A stretch of 64,000 nt of DNA from Sialis fuliginosa (taxonomy: Eukaryota; Arthropoda; Insecta; Megaloptera; Sialidae): assembly GCA_961205875.1 (NCBI GenBank), contig OY540813.1:12433001-12497000 (forward strand). The letters are read 5' to 3'. Under the pieces are notes generated by a model. The model was not told the DNA's origin and did not search any database. It worked only from the letters and a program-made list of their open reading frames with translations. Of the stretch, positions 25,401-32,609 are shown piece after piece (position 1 is the stretch's first letter; each line of letters starts with the position of its first letter). Position numbers and translations under genes: made by a program.

Positions 25401-28400
25401 ACCACTTGAGTGTTGGCTGAGGAACACCAATCACTTTGCATTCCAAATTTACTATTCCGTCATCTGACAATATAGCCTTAAGATTTTCTAAAAATTTCGG
25501 TTTCTTGAAATGTTTTGGAATTATTAGTTTCAAAAAACACGATGTTTCTGCTCTACCGAATTCGTTGGTTGCTATACATTTCCATTCTGCTTGATCAGTA
25601 ATTTCTAATTTTAATATATCTAAATGAAAAGCTCCTATGCTTTCTGTCTTTTCCGTGTATTTATTAGAATCTGTTATTACTTGATCATCTTTGTACCAAG
25701 CTACTTTTGGTAATGGAGGAGTATGAACTGAAATATGTACTTGGTTAGTATAACATTAATTAAGATATTTATGAAAAAGACGTGTATTAACATCATATTT
25801 AATATATATACACTATAACACTACCGTCAAAAAGTTTGGAAGCAGGTATATTTTTATGTGTATCAAAACTTTATTGAGTTCTTTATTTTATTTGTTTTTG
25901 CGAATTTTCCAAAGAAAAATATAGTTATTTAAATTTTGAATTATTTGTAGGAAAACAAATTTATATTCGTTCGGAATATGAATTTTTGAAACTGTCTAAA
26001 TTACTCTAAATGATTTTCTAAATTGCAATTTTGATTTTAAAATTTTGTATTTAAAAATAAAGATTTAGTTTGAATTTAGACATGAATCAATTTATTATTG
26101 TTAATATTATTACGTATGAAAAAACACATACAAAATACATAATTATATAATATAGGACAAAAAATACCTTGAACAGTAAATCTAAAGGTTGTGTTGATTG
26201 AAGTTTCGCAACTCGTTAGTTTCTTTATAAATTTAGGTGGCTGTCGCATAGCAGTCAATGCTAAATTATCTTCAGCACTGAGTTGTTGTCTAATATCTTC
26301 TACAGTTAACTGTGCCTCGCTACTAGCCTCTCCCATACAGTTGCTTGCTACACAGACGTAGGCTCCTAGCGAACTAACGCCAGTCAATTGATAAATATCA
26401 CCAGCACGTAGTTCTGAACCATCTTTAAACCATCTTAATGCAGGTGTTGGATATCCTACTACTTTACATTCAAATGATACTAATCCATCTTCGGTTAATA
26501 CTGCTTTTAACTTATCAACGAAATATGGTTTGCGGTAATTTTTCGGCGCTAGTAACAATTAGTGTTTTTTTATTATAAAAAATAAATCACATTTTTTAAA
26601 TAGAACAATTTTAGTTACCCCATATATTGACTTCAGTCGAAGTAACGGCAACACTTCCATCAAGAGCAATGGCGACACATTTCCACGTTCCTTTATCGGC
26701 TTCCGTTGCTACAGTAACCTCCAACATGTATCCGCCCGTTCCATCAGAGTGTTGGCGATAACGACCGCCCTCTGTTATATCTTCACCTTGCGGGGTGTGC
26801 CACTTGATTACTTTTGGTGCCGGTGGTGCTGCCACTATAAACAACGAAATCTTAAGTAAAATAAACTAATTTCCCAGTATGGTATGACTATCAATACTTG
26901 AATACTGATTATTAATTCTTTCCATATAGTTTATGTTAATAATTTATTTTAACAGTAAGGGCCTAAAATATCACATAATACGCGTCTGGAATATTTTAAA
27001 AAAATTATCACTATTATATTCAAGGTTTCAAAGTATTTCAAAGTATCGATTGCCACCAAAACAAATTAGATCTGATAAATATTTTTCAAGAAATTCCGAA
27101 ATCTACTTTTTTGCAGTCTTTTTGTTTTAACAAAAAAAGGACGGGACTGAATTTGATGAAATTTCTTTCAGATCAAATTCACGTTAAGGCGCTTCGATTG
27201 GCATTCCAACGAAGTAAATAGCAATTTTTATTTGCGAGATTTCGTGCCGATAAAAATTAACTCGCACGTACATACGTGCATACATACACTGAAAATACTG
27301 TAAATATACTGTTGTATGTTGAAATTTTTTATTTCGAATTTCGGACCTATTACAATAACTTTTCAATACTGGAAAAACTGATTACCTATCAGTGTTTTTA
27401 GAACGTATGTACTTGTCCACAGAGTCAGCCCGATAAACTTTTTGTATTGACAAATATAAGTCATATTTGGTGTGAGACGTTTCTTTATTGTGACATAAAA
27501 ATAACTATTATGTCTGGCACTGCTAAAAAGGCTCAAGTTTTGCTCCGGGTCGAACAATTTTCCTAACCAGCCATATTTTTGTAGTTATTATTATATTTAT
27601 ACAAAAAGATTTTCACAAATATAAACCAGTATAATTTTAATTTAATTAAAGTACAATTCTACATAATTAATATATGAATTAATAAAATTAAAAATCAATT
27701 TAACTTACACTGGCATGACAAGACAAACGAATCCCCAACTTTAACTCGTTCACTTCGTAGTTGCTTAGTGAAAATCGGCGGTTGTCCGGACGGTAACACG
27801 CTGTATATCGCATCTGGCTTTCCACCATCTACATGAACACGTGAAGACGAGTACGCTTTGCCCATGCAGTTACTTGCTTCGCAAGTGTATGTTCCTAAAG
27901 AGACTTCGTCCTTTGACGTTGGCGATAACGCGAATGTGTCACCTGCTTTAATTTCTACTCCGTCTTTGAACCAACGCAATGTCGGTGTAGGTACACCGAC
28001 TACTTTGCATTGTAGAGAAACTGTTCCTTCTTCAGTCAGGATTGCTTCCAGCGCTTCGTAAAATACTGGTTTCTTGTAGGATTTGGGAACTAAATTAAAG
28101 TAAATATTTTTGGTGAAGTATTTATACCATTTAAAAATATTGTATTCATAAAATGATATAATTTTATCGACATTTTTGACAAAATATACATATATAAAAT
28201 CTACAAAAGTATAACTATAAACAAATAAACATGGTATTTGTATTTATTCAAAAATTAATAATTTGTGAAATGTTTGATTAGTATAATCATATTCATTAGA
28301 AACATAATTAAAGTGTACAGTACATTATAATTTAACTATAGTATTTATAACTGATATCTATCCATAAGTTAAAAATAAAATAAAACAGTTTAATTAATAT

Positions 28401-31400
28401 TATCATTTTGATTCTATTTCTCTTAAGTTAGTGTAAAATAATATAATATTTATCAGAAAGATGCAAAATAGCCAAAAAGCACAATGATGAAAACTAAAGA
28501 TAATTCGATGTATCTAATTTAAAATTTTATTTGGCGGAAACTAACATTGATTAGATTGCTCCAATGTACAGTGAAATGCAGAAGTGGTTGTACAGTTTTT
28601 ATTCAAATTCGCTTATCACAAACTTAGTAGGCTCCTCCCATTTGATTATTTTAATATTTAAATTCTTTATCCACGTACCAAACAAAGACAGATATTTTGA
28701 AATTCATTTGCTAGATAAAGAAGTACTCTTCGTTTATAGTACACATATATATTTGTGCGATTAAATTATTATGTAATCTTTTGAAAATTGTATAAGTAAA
28801 TTCTGTGGCAATAAATATTTGATATTCCGAATTTTAGTATTTATATTAATTAATGAAACGGATGTATATTTGTGTTTTTATTTAAAATAATGTAACTATA
28901 TAAGATCCGCCCTAGAAAAAGATAACCGATGATGTTTGTTTTAATATTTAGAATCTGTTGTAAGTGAATCTGATCTGTACGGTGACAGACGACTTCTGAA
29001 GCCCATAGTACATATATGTACATATATATTTAAATTGACAGAAGAAAACTCATATGTTGGTAAACTTACCGATAACTCGTAGAAAACACGACGTTATAAC
29101 TCGACCATGTACGTTTTCTGCTGTGCAAGTCCATCTTCCATGGTCTTGTACACCTACAGATTGAAGTTCCGCTGCATATAAGTCTCCTTCATGCATTAAA
29201 GAATATTCATCATCGTTAGTTACTTGGGTTTGATTACGATACCATGTTACCTATGAAAAGGTAAAATTGGTATTGATTTCAAATTAAATTTTTCACACTT
29301 TTTGGTCATGTAAACCATATATTTTTACTGTTTATTATTTGAAGATATACCATGAAACTAAAAATTGTTGCGATATTAACCGCTTAACTGGTACGGTTCT
29401 TTTCATTTTAAGACAGTTTAAGTGACAAAACTGACAGCAGCGAATTCTTTAGCAAATTATACCAAATTTAATTTCGGTTTTGCAAAAAAAGAATTTAAAT
29501 GTTTTTTTTTTCAATAGAAAGTCGTTATTTTTACACTTTAAATACACCGTTTTGAGTCCTCCATATTGAATTTCATAATTCTGATGTCAGATTTGGTTTT
29601 AGCATCCTCAAAAATTGTAGTATACTAAATTTTGTCCAAATCCTTAAGAAATTGTCAGTTATTTAAAAATTTAGGTATCCATTGCCCGTTAAAGGGTTAA
29701 ATCATCTTTTTTATATATAGAAATAATTATTTTAAAATTATGACAGATATTTTCAATATTCGATTCATAAGTATAATTATAAGTATACATCAGCGTAACT
29801 AGGAATTTTAGTACCTAAAGCTAATGGCCCTTAAGCGTTACTTAACCGCACTTAAAATTAGTTACGCTACTGCTACATATAACCACATAACACAAATTTT
29901 AAATATAAAAGTACAAAAGCGTTACTAATGCTCAGAATCAACTTTTGACAACCGCGTAACTTTCAAACAATTAAAATTTACTCTCTATATTTAAAAATAG
30001 TTGTCTGATATTCTAGGATCTAAATATAGATAAAATGTACGTCAAACTTTCAAACTAATATCACAACACTGTAATGGTGATTATAATAATATCATGGTTT
30101 ATTTTTTATCTTTTTTTATCTGAGCTACTGTAGTTTGCTAATTAATTAAAATCAACATTTTAAAAATTATAGGTATAAGTATTTGTACCATTTTAAATCG
30201 ATATTTAATGTGTTGTTTCAATGTTTAAAAATGATCAATGGATGACCACATCTCTATATTAAAAAAATGTATTTTTAAAAAGGAGGATTGAGTAAATGAG
30301 GTGTATTTTGTAATTTTATTTGCTGGTAATATAAATATATTTTTTGTTGTAATGTTTGTAATTTACAAGTTTTCTAAGACTACCTCAATCTGTCTAAAAC
30401 TAGATAAATTGTTATTAATAGGCGAGTTGCCAAATTTTTATCAATATATGAAAAATCACTTATAATTAGGGATGTAACGGATGTCGTTTTAGCGGATGAG
30501 GACGCAGATGCGGAAATTGGAAATGTATGGTTTGGAGATGCGGATTAAGACACGGATGCTATTTTAGAGGATGCGGATGTAGGTGTGAATTATTAATTTA
30601 TTTGATAAATAAGATTTATTGTTTTTTTTTTGTGTAAATGTTAATTTAAAAAAAAACTTAAATTAAACAATGGTAAAATCCGTTATAATATCCTTATAAA
30701 AAATATATTTAAATTCAAAGTTGCAAATAAGGATGCGAATATGTAAATAAATGAGGATAATCCGCAATTGCGGATGCGGATACGAATATGCGTTACAACT
30801 TATGATATATACTTATAATATTATTATTACAGTTATTCTGTAATAGGTGTTTGCTTTTAACTAACTGTATGTACTATATTCGAGAAGGGCTGATCGGATA
30901 TTATTGTCTAGGAGAGAGCTATTGTTTTATTTTTTATTTTAATGTGAGGGGGGGGGGATTTTTTTTTAAATCGGTAGAATTCATTTTTTTCACAAAAGTT
31001 TGTTCATGAGGGGGGATATTTTTGTTTTTTTTATGTATTATTTTTTTTTTATAAAAACCTGGACTCAATCTTTGCTACAATTAGCTGTCGATCTCGATAA
31101 TTCAAATCGTGTAAATAAATGAGTCTGTCACTTTAACCATTATTGAATAATAAATAACTAGGCACTAAAGAATAACAAGTAAAAACTATTGTTTTTTGTG
31201 ATTAATAGCAAATAAAAATCAGTCATTATTATTTCTTCAATAAATTCCATACACGATTGAAAATAAAATTCTATTATTAAATTTTTATTCGTTATTCAGA
31301 TAAAATATTGTTCAACATTGACATACATACCGTGAATTCTGCCGAACTTCGCAGTTCTACGAGTAAGGTAGTCTTGGCGCCGACCTTGACGCTGACATCT

Positions 31401-31535
31401 CGCAGTTTCCGGACAAACACCGGCAAGTCGGTCGCGTCGGCGGACAGCCCGACGTCCGAGCTGCCGGCGTCATTGCTGTCCGTCATGTTGAACACACCGC
31501 GCTGGATAGACGACGGTATGCTCGAACCCTGGTTC
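1204..31535 (-). CDS. Giant titin/zormin-like muscle immunoglobulin protein (whole gene model)
   Basis: Exons in transcript order: 31535-31331, 29250-29070, 28089-27709, 26834-26619, 26548-26168, 25727-25345, 25288-24961, 24899-6951, 6781-6448, 5128-4905, 3917-3714, 2671-2408 and 1403-1204. Every junction has GT-AG ends and the reading phase carries through to TAA at 1204. From the ATG at 31486 the product is about 7,070 residues. Its order is six I-set Ig domains, a giant repetitive rod, a basic linker and two Ig domains. Tandem I-set Ig domains joined to long flexible regions are typical of insect sarcomeric proteins (sallimus/kettin, zormin, projectin, obscurin). No kinase or fibronectin domain is present, which fits zormin better than projectin or obscurin; this is inference. 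The likely role is a structural or elastic linker of the sarcomere. Confidence 0.85.
1994..2149. mobile_element. pogo/Tc1-mariner-type MITE
   Basis: A 156-bp element with inverted ends (CAGTAGAACCTCGTTAGAACG at the left; the right end is its imperfect complement, ...AGAGGTTCCACTG), flanked by TA on both sides. It lies in the last intron of the Ig gene. A degenerate piece of the same family occurs at about 57608-57655. Confidence 0.65.
2408..2671 (-). CDS. Ig gene exon: linker and first half of Ig8
   Basis: A phase 1 to phase 1 exon. A basic linker (RRSPPASPPARRRGG) precedes the A-C strands of Ig8: PPVLYTFPHDVVARVGDAVRFECAV (two overlapping pieces: PPVLYTFPHDVV and ARVGDAVRFECAV). The Trp of the core follows (AQWLKDGRPVG). 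The first disulphide Cys is present. The exon is GC-rich against AT-rich introns, with donor GTGAGT. Confidence 0.88.
2724..3440. repeat. Dispersed repeat with GGGCCCC-type ends, intronic
   Basis: The left edge (gacgtaactaaaggctctgg) and right edge (gggtagctacggccctgcc) match the edges of another copy at about 38175-38385, where the ends read gttacttgctctggggcccc and tagttacggccctggc. The interior is AT-rich and includes a stretch like a LINE tail (gacggatggacagacacc). It contains no open frame. The family is unknown to me. Confidence 0.45.
3486..3530. repeat. 45-bp near-perfect palindrome
   Basis: Two 22-nt arms with one mismatch (TAGGAGCCTTATAGTTCCAG... and its complement) around a single central base. 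It sits in an intron of the Ig gene. It may be a miniature foldback element or a hairpin in the pre-mRNA. Confidence 0.85.
3714..3917 (-). CDS. Ig gene exon: second half of Ig7
   Basis: A phase 1 to phase 1 exon encoding VTWTKRGADVLMDPRSRVDA (core Trp) through SKDMGTYRVGVANSRG and ending in a short linker, RPTPSYN. The conserved tyrosine-corner motif DMGTYR is intact, but the second disulphide Cys is Val (YRVGV). The donor is GTAAGT. Confidence 0.88.
4470..4540. repeat. CA/GACA microsatellite-like tract
   Basis: An imperfect cacatacacagacacacagacg-type tract within an intron. It resembles the simple-sequence tails of insect LINE copies also seen near 49440-49480. No element body is recognisable around it. 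Confidence 0.35.
4905..5128 (-). CDS. Ig gene exon: linker and first half of Ig7
   Basis: Starts in phase 2 after a CAG acceptor and ends in phase 1. A basic linker (RVERRTQFVFVRVVPTRRGR) leads into the start of Ig7 (ATFISRPTSLVSVSPGQDIV). The position of the first disulphide Cys reads FEFQI, so Ig7 lacks both cysteines. GC content is high relative to the flanks. Confidence 0.87.
5889..6158. mobile_element. MITE with TTTACACGGGTCGATTTxCG ends
   Basis: The ends are inverted copies of tttacacgggtcgattttcg and cggaaatcgacccgtgtaaa. The interior has further ACACG and AAAATCGCA inverted motifs. It has no coding capacity. A hAT-like origin is possible, but I cannot see a clear target duplication. 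It lies in an intron of the Ig gene. Confidence 0.55.
6448..6781 (-). CDS. Ig gene exon: basic/aromatic linker after the giant exon
   Basis: Phase 1 in, phase 2 out (donor GTAATT). It encodes about 111 residues with no recognised domain: LTLALRKSDESTAFITKN, then a Gly/Trp/Tyr/Arg-rich stretch (GLNYLGGDGLRWRSSNEYPR) and two RSxSP-like Ser-Arg segments. It connects the giant rod to the last two Ig domains. Splice phases on both sides confirm that it is translated. Confidence 0.85.
6951..24899 (-). CDS. Giant 17.9-kb exon: repetitive rod of the Ig protein
   Basis: Acceptor TTTTTTAG at 24900-24901; donor GTATTA just below 6951. The 17,949 nt (5,983 codons) contain no stop. From the N-terminal side it encodes about 690 unique residues (Ser-rich, then predicted helix, then acidic), about 3,950 residues of 160-aa units, about 1,000 residues of 44-aa Lys/Glu helical repeats, and about 335 unique Ser/Arg-rich residues. 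It starts in phase 1 and ends in phase 1, so exon skipping would keep the Ig frame. It contains no Ig, PEVK or kinase domain. I do not recognise the repeat family; the sequence suggests a very long, mostly alpha-helical spacer. If all 160-aa units are extended helix, the rod would reach several hundred nanometres (inference). Confidence 0.9.
7950..10970 (-). repeat. 44-aa (132-nt) Lys/Glu helical tandem repeat
   Basis: About 23 degenerate copies of a unit whose core reads EEKLQKEQLEKEKKEKERLE, then ETKEKEEIAKKEKLEKEK, then AKKEA. Copies differ by two-residue EK insertions and scattered substitutions, so they are older or less homogenised than the adjacent 480-nt array. The density of oppositely charged residues at i to i+4 spacing is typical of a single stable alpha-helix or coiled coil. 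The region lies inside the giant exon, directly C-terminal to the 160-aa array. Confidence 0.9.
10981..22500 (-). repeat. Array of 24 near-identical 480-nt coding units (160 aa = 4 x 40 aa)
   Basis: Units repeat at exactly 480 nt with no indel across 11.5 kb. Each unit encodes four related 40-residue sub-repeats, beginning MEIVKEKVEQASVKIAED, MQAVKEKVEHASAKLSKE, MDVVKEKVERATAKVSEE and MQDVKEKIEHATAKISVE. The shared pattern is MxxVKEKVExAxxKxxxE, a loop with G-K or A-K, then xVAxVxELAxE, probably two helices with a turn. Copies differ at only a few bases each, so the array was recently expanded or homogenised. It is a two-level (higher-order) repeat: about 96 forty-residue modules in groups of four. 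Confidence 0.97.
22501..22830 (-). repeat. Degenerate N-terminal edge of the 160-aa array
   Basis: Continues the repeat pattern for one partial unit, but with substitutions and deletions. It reads KELKLLITSGKSTDTALVAE, then a shortened third sub-repeat (MDVVKRATTKVNEDLKLPEE) and a truncated start of the fourth (MLAREMQDVKEKIKHATAK). Array edges escape homogenisation by unequal exchange, so this is the usual place for older, diverged copies. Confidence 0.85.
24961..25288 (-). CDS. Ig gene exon: end of Ig6 and acidic linker
   Basis: Phase 0 in, phase 1 out. It completes Ig6 (LGIYTCEARNCMGASSSSAA), then a Pro/Arg stretch (PLPPLPRPTRRLSLS) and an acidic segment (NEEESYKTPDEEPSLP), ending EMYADQLSENIS. 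The disulphide Cys is present, plus the extra Cys of the NCMG motif shared with Ig2 and Ig4. The next exon is the giant one. Confidence 0.88.
25345..25727 (-). CDS. Ig gene exon: rest of Ig5 and start of Ig6
   Basis: Phase 1 in, phase 0 out. It encodes the Trp core of Ig5 (PKVAWYKDDQVITDSNKY) and its second Cys (QAEWKCIATNEFGRA). It then starts Ig6 with KKPKFLENLKAILSDDG, Cys in VNLECKVIG and Trp in LKWFKDGVELNPGD. Ig5 lacks its first Cys; that position, in the previous exon, reads FRFTV. Confidence 0.9.
25811..26060. mobile_element. Possible Tc1-like terminal fragment
   Basis: The string actaccgtcaaaaagtttgg near 25820 resembles Tc1-family termini, which carry a GTCAAAAGTTTGG motif. The sequence after it is AT-rich without a reading frame, and I cannot find the opposite end. 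It lies in an intron of the Ig gene. Confidence 0.4.
26168..26548 (-). CDS. Ig gene exon: Ig4 and start of Ig5
   Basis: Phase 1 to phase 1. The whole of Ig4 lies in this exon: NYRKPYFVDKLKAVLTEDG, Cys in SFECKVVG, Trp in LRWFKDGSELRAGD, second Cys in GAYVCVASNCMG. A linker (IRQQLSAEDNLALTAM) then leads to PPKFIKKLTSCE, the first strand of Ig5. It closely parallels the exon at 27709-28089, which has the same length of 381 nt, so the two arose by duplication. Confidence 0.92.
26619..26834 (-). CDS. Ig gene exon: second half of Ig3
   Basis: Phase 1 to phase 1, 216 nt. It encodes AAPPAPKVIKWHTPQGEDIT (core Trp), YMLEVTVATEADKGTWKCVA (second Cys) and the last strand (SVAVTSTEVNIW). The donor is GTAACT. 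The Ig3 first Cys (LSCQ) is in the previous exon, so Ig3 has both cysteines. Confidence 0.9.
27709..28089 (-). CDS. Ig gene exon: Ig2 and start of Ig3
   Basis: Phase 1 to phase 1, 381 nt. It contains all of Ig2: KKPVFYEALEAILTEEG, Cys in SLQCKVVG, Trp in LRWFKDGVEIKAGD, second Cys in GTYTCEASNCMG. A linker (GKPDAIYSVLPSGQ) then leads into the start of Ig3 (PPIFTKQLRSERVKVGDS, then FVLSC). Acceptor TTTAG; donor GTAAGT. Confidence 0.92.
29070..29250 (-). CDS. Ig gene exon: second half of Ig1
   Basis: Too short for simple ORF finding but clearly coding: phase 0 in, phase 1 out, 181 nt. It encodes VTWYRNQTQVTNDDEYSLMH (core Trp), then VQDHGRWTCTAENVHGRV with the second Cys, then SCFLRVI. Acceptor TTTTCATAG; donor GTAAGT. 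It joins the 31.3-kb exon and the 28-kb exon in frame. Confidence 0.88.
29790..29872. repeat. Short inverted-repeat element, intronic
   Basis: Inverted ends cagcgtaactaggaatttta and taaaattagttacgctactg enclose about 40 bp. It resembles the small dispersed elements with a gtaacta-type edge seen at 2724 and 38175. Confidence 0.5.
30466..30799. repeat. GGATGCGGAT-rich dispersed repeat
   Basis: Begins ttagggatgtaacggatgtc and ends gcggatacgaatatgcgtta. The interior is built of repeated GGATGCGGAT-like hexamer blocks separated by AT-rich sequence. It is non-coding and lies in the intron between the first two Ig exons. Confidence 0.5.
31331..31535 (-). CDS. Ig gene exon: N-terminus and first half of Ig1, with internal ATG
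   Basis: An in-frame ATG at 31486 in good context (TTCAACATGACG) begins MTDSNDAGSSDVGLSADATD. The first strands of Ig1 follow (LPVFVRKLRDVSVKVGAKTT, then LLVELRSSAEF). The first disulphide Cys is missing (LVEL). The frame is open upstream of the ATG to the acceptor (SSIPSSIQRGVFN), so upstream coding exons can join. Two AGs 7 nt apart, TAAAG and CCAG, give starts at 31535 (phase 2) or 31528 (phase 0). The first suits the exon at 35440 and the second suits the exon at 37838. The exon is markedly GC-rich. Confidence 0.85.
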
Positions 31536-31617
31536 CTTTACACAAATATAAATATTCATTGTATTATTACTATCAATAATAATATGTAAATCTGTAGATT
31601 CTGTAAGTAGGTACAAC

Positions 31618-32601
31618 TAGGGTTTGCAATCCCGCAGACTTTTTTTTCCCGCGGGAATTTTGCGGGAAATCTGCAAATCCCGCGGGATCCCGCAGTTTTT
31701 CCAAAATTTTTTTAAAATTTTTATTATTCATGCTTAAAATTACTATTATTTAGTTAACATGACAATTAAATAATGAAAAATAGTTTCATAGCGGTAACAT
31801 ATGATACATAAACGTAACATGTACCGTATAGACCGACGTAAAATCCATAAAATACACCTGTGAATAGGAGATTGTCTAATATGTTAGATACAAGTACAAG
31901 ATGCTTCTAACTACTGTTGTCTTTTAGTTCGATTATCCATTTCAATTTTTTTAAGTCCTTCGTTGCGTATAAATTAGCCCTTGTTTTATACGTAGGTCGC
32001 CTTTTACGCTGTGCTGGTATATGCGGTATGTCACGTAAAACTAAACCACTAAATATCATTATTTACGGTTGCATTTTAGGGACAATCTGTTAAAAAAATA
32101 TCGTGTAGATCGTATAGAAAAAGATAGTTTTAAGAAAACACGAATTTTGTGTATTAAATTTTTGTGGTTAACTTTCATTTAATCTGCCATTCTTCTTCTA
32201 AATTTTTGTATTTCGTATTTTTTATGTTTTTTTTTTTTGTAATCTGCGGGCTGTTCGAGCTTCTTTCGTCGCCTGAATCGCGCGAATCCTGGCATGTTTT
32301 AATCGGTTGTGCGGTCACATTTTTCGAACGTTTTTTTTTAAATTCTGTAGGTAATCGTGAACAAGAGATATATAATTTATTTCACTAGTTTCATATTCAG
32401 TCATCTCAACCTTAATTTTTTTTCTTCAAAATTGTTACCTTTTTTTATCCATATTTACGTTTATAAGTATTCAAAACGCACGCGACCTACAAATTTAATG
32501 TTCAAAAAATTCCGCATTTTCAGTGCGGGATCCGCAGATCTCCAAAACGTGCGGGATCCCGCGGGAATGCGGGATCCCGCATTGCGGGATTGCAAACCCT
32601 A
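31618..32601. mobile_element. Non-autonomous hAT-type element, complete
   Basis: A 984-bp element with perfect 16-bp inverted ends TAGGGTTTGCAATCCC, flanked by identical 8-bp target duplications GGTACAAC (31610-31617 and 32602-32609). Sub-terminal regions are packed with CCCGCGGGATCCCGC-type palindromes. The interior is AT-rich with no transposase frame that I can recognise. An 8-bp duplication with short TIRs is diagnostic of hAT. The intact duplication suggests a fairly recent insertion. It lies 83 bp upstream of an Ig-gene exon. Confidence 0.88.
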
Positions 32602-32609
32602 GGTACAAC

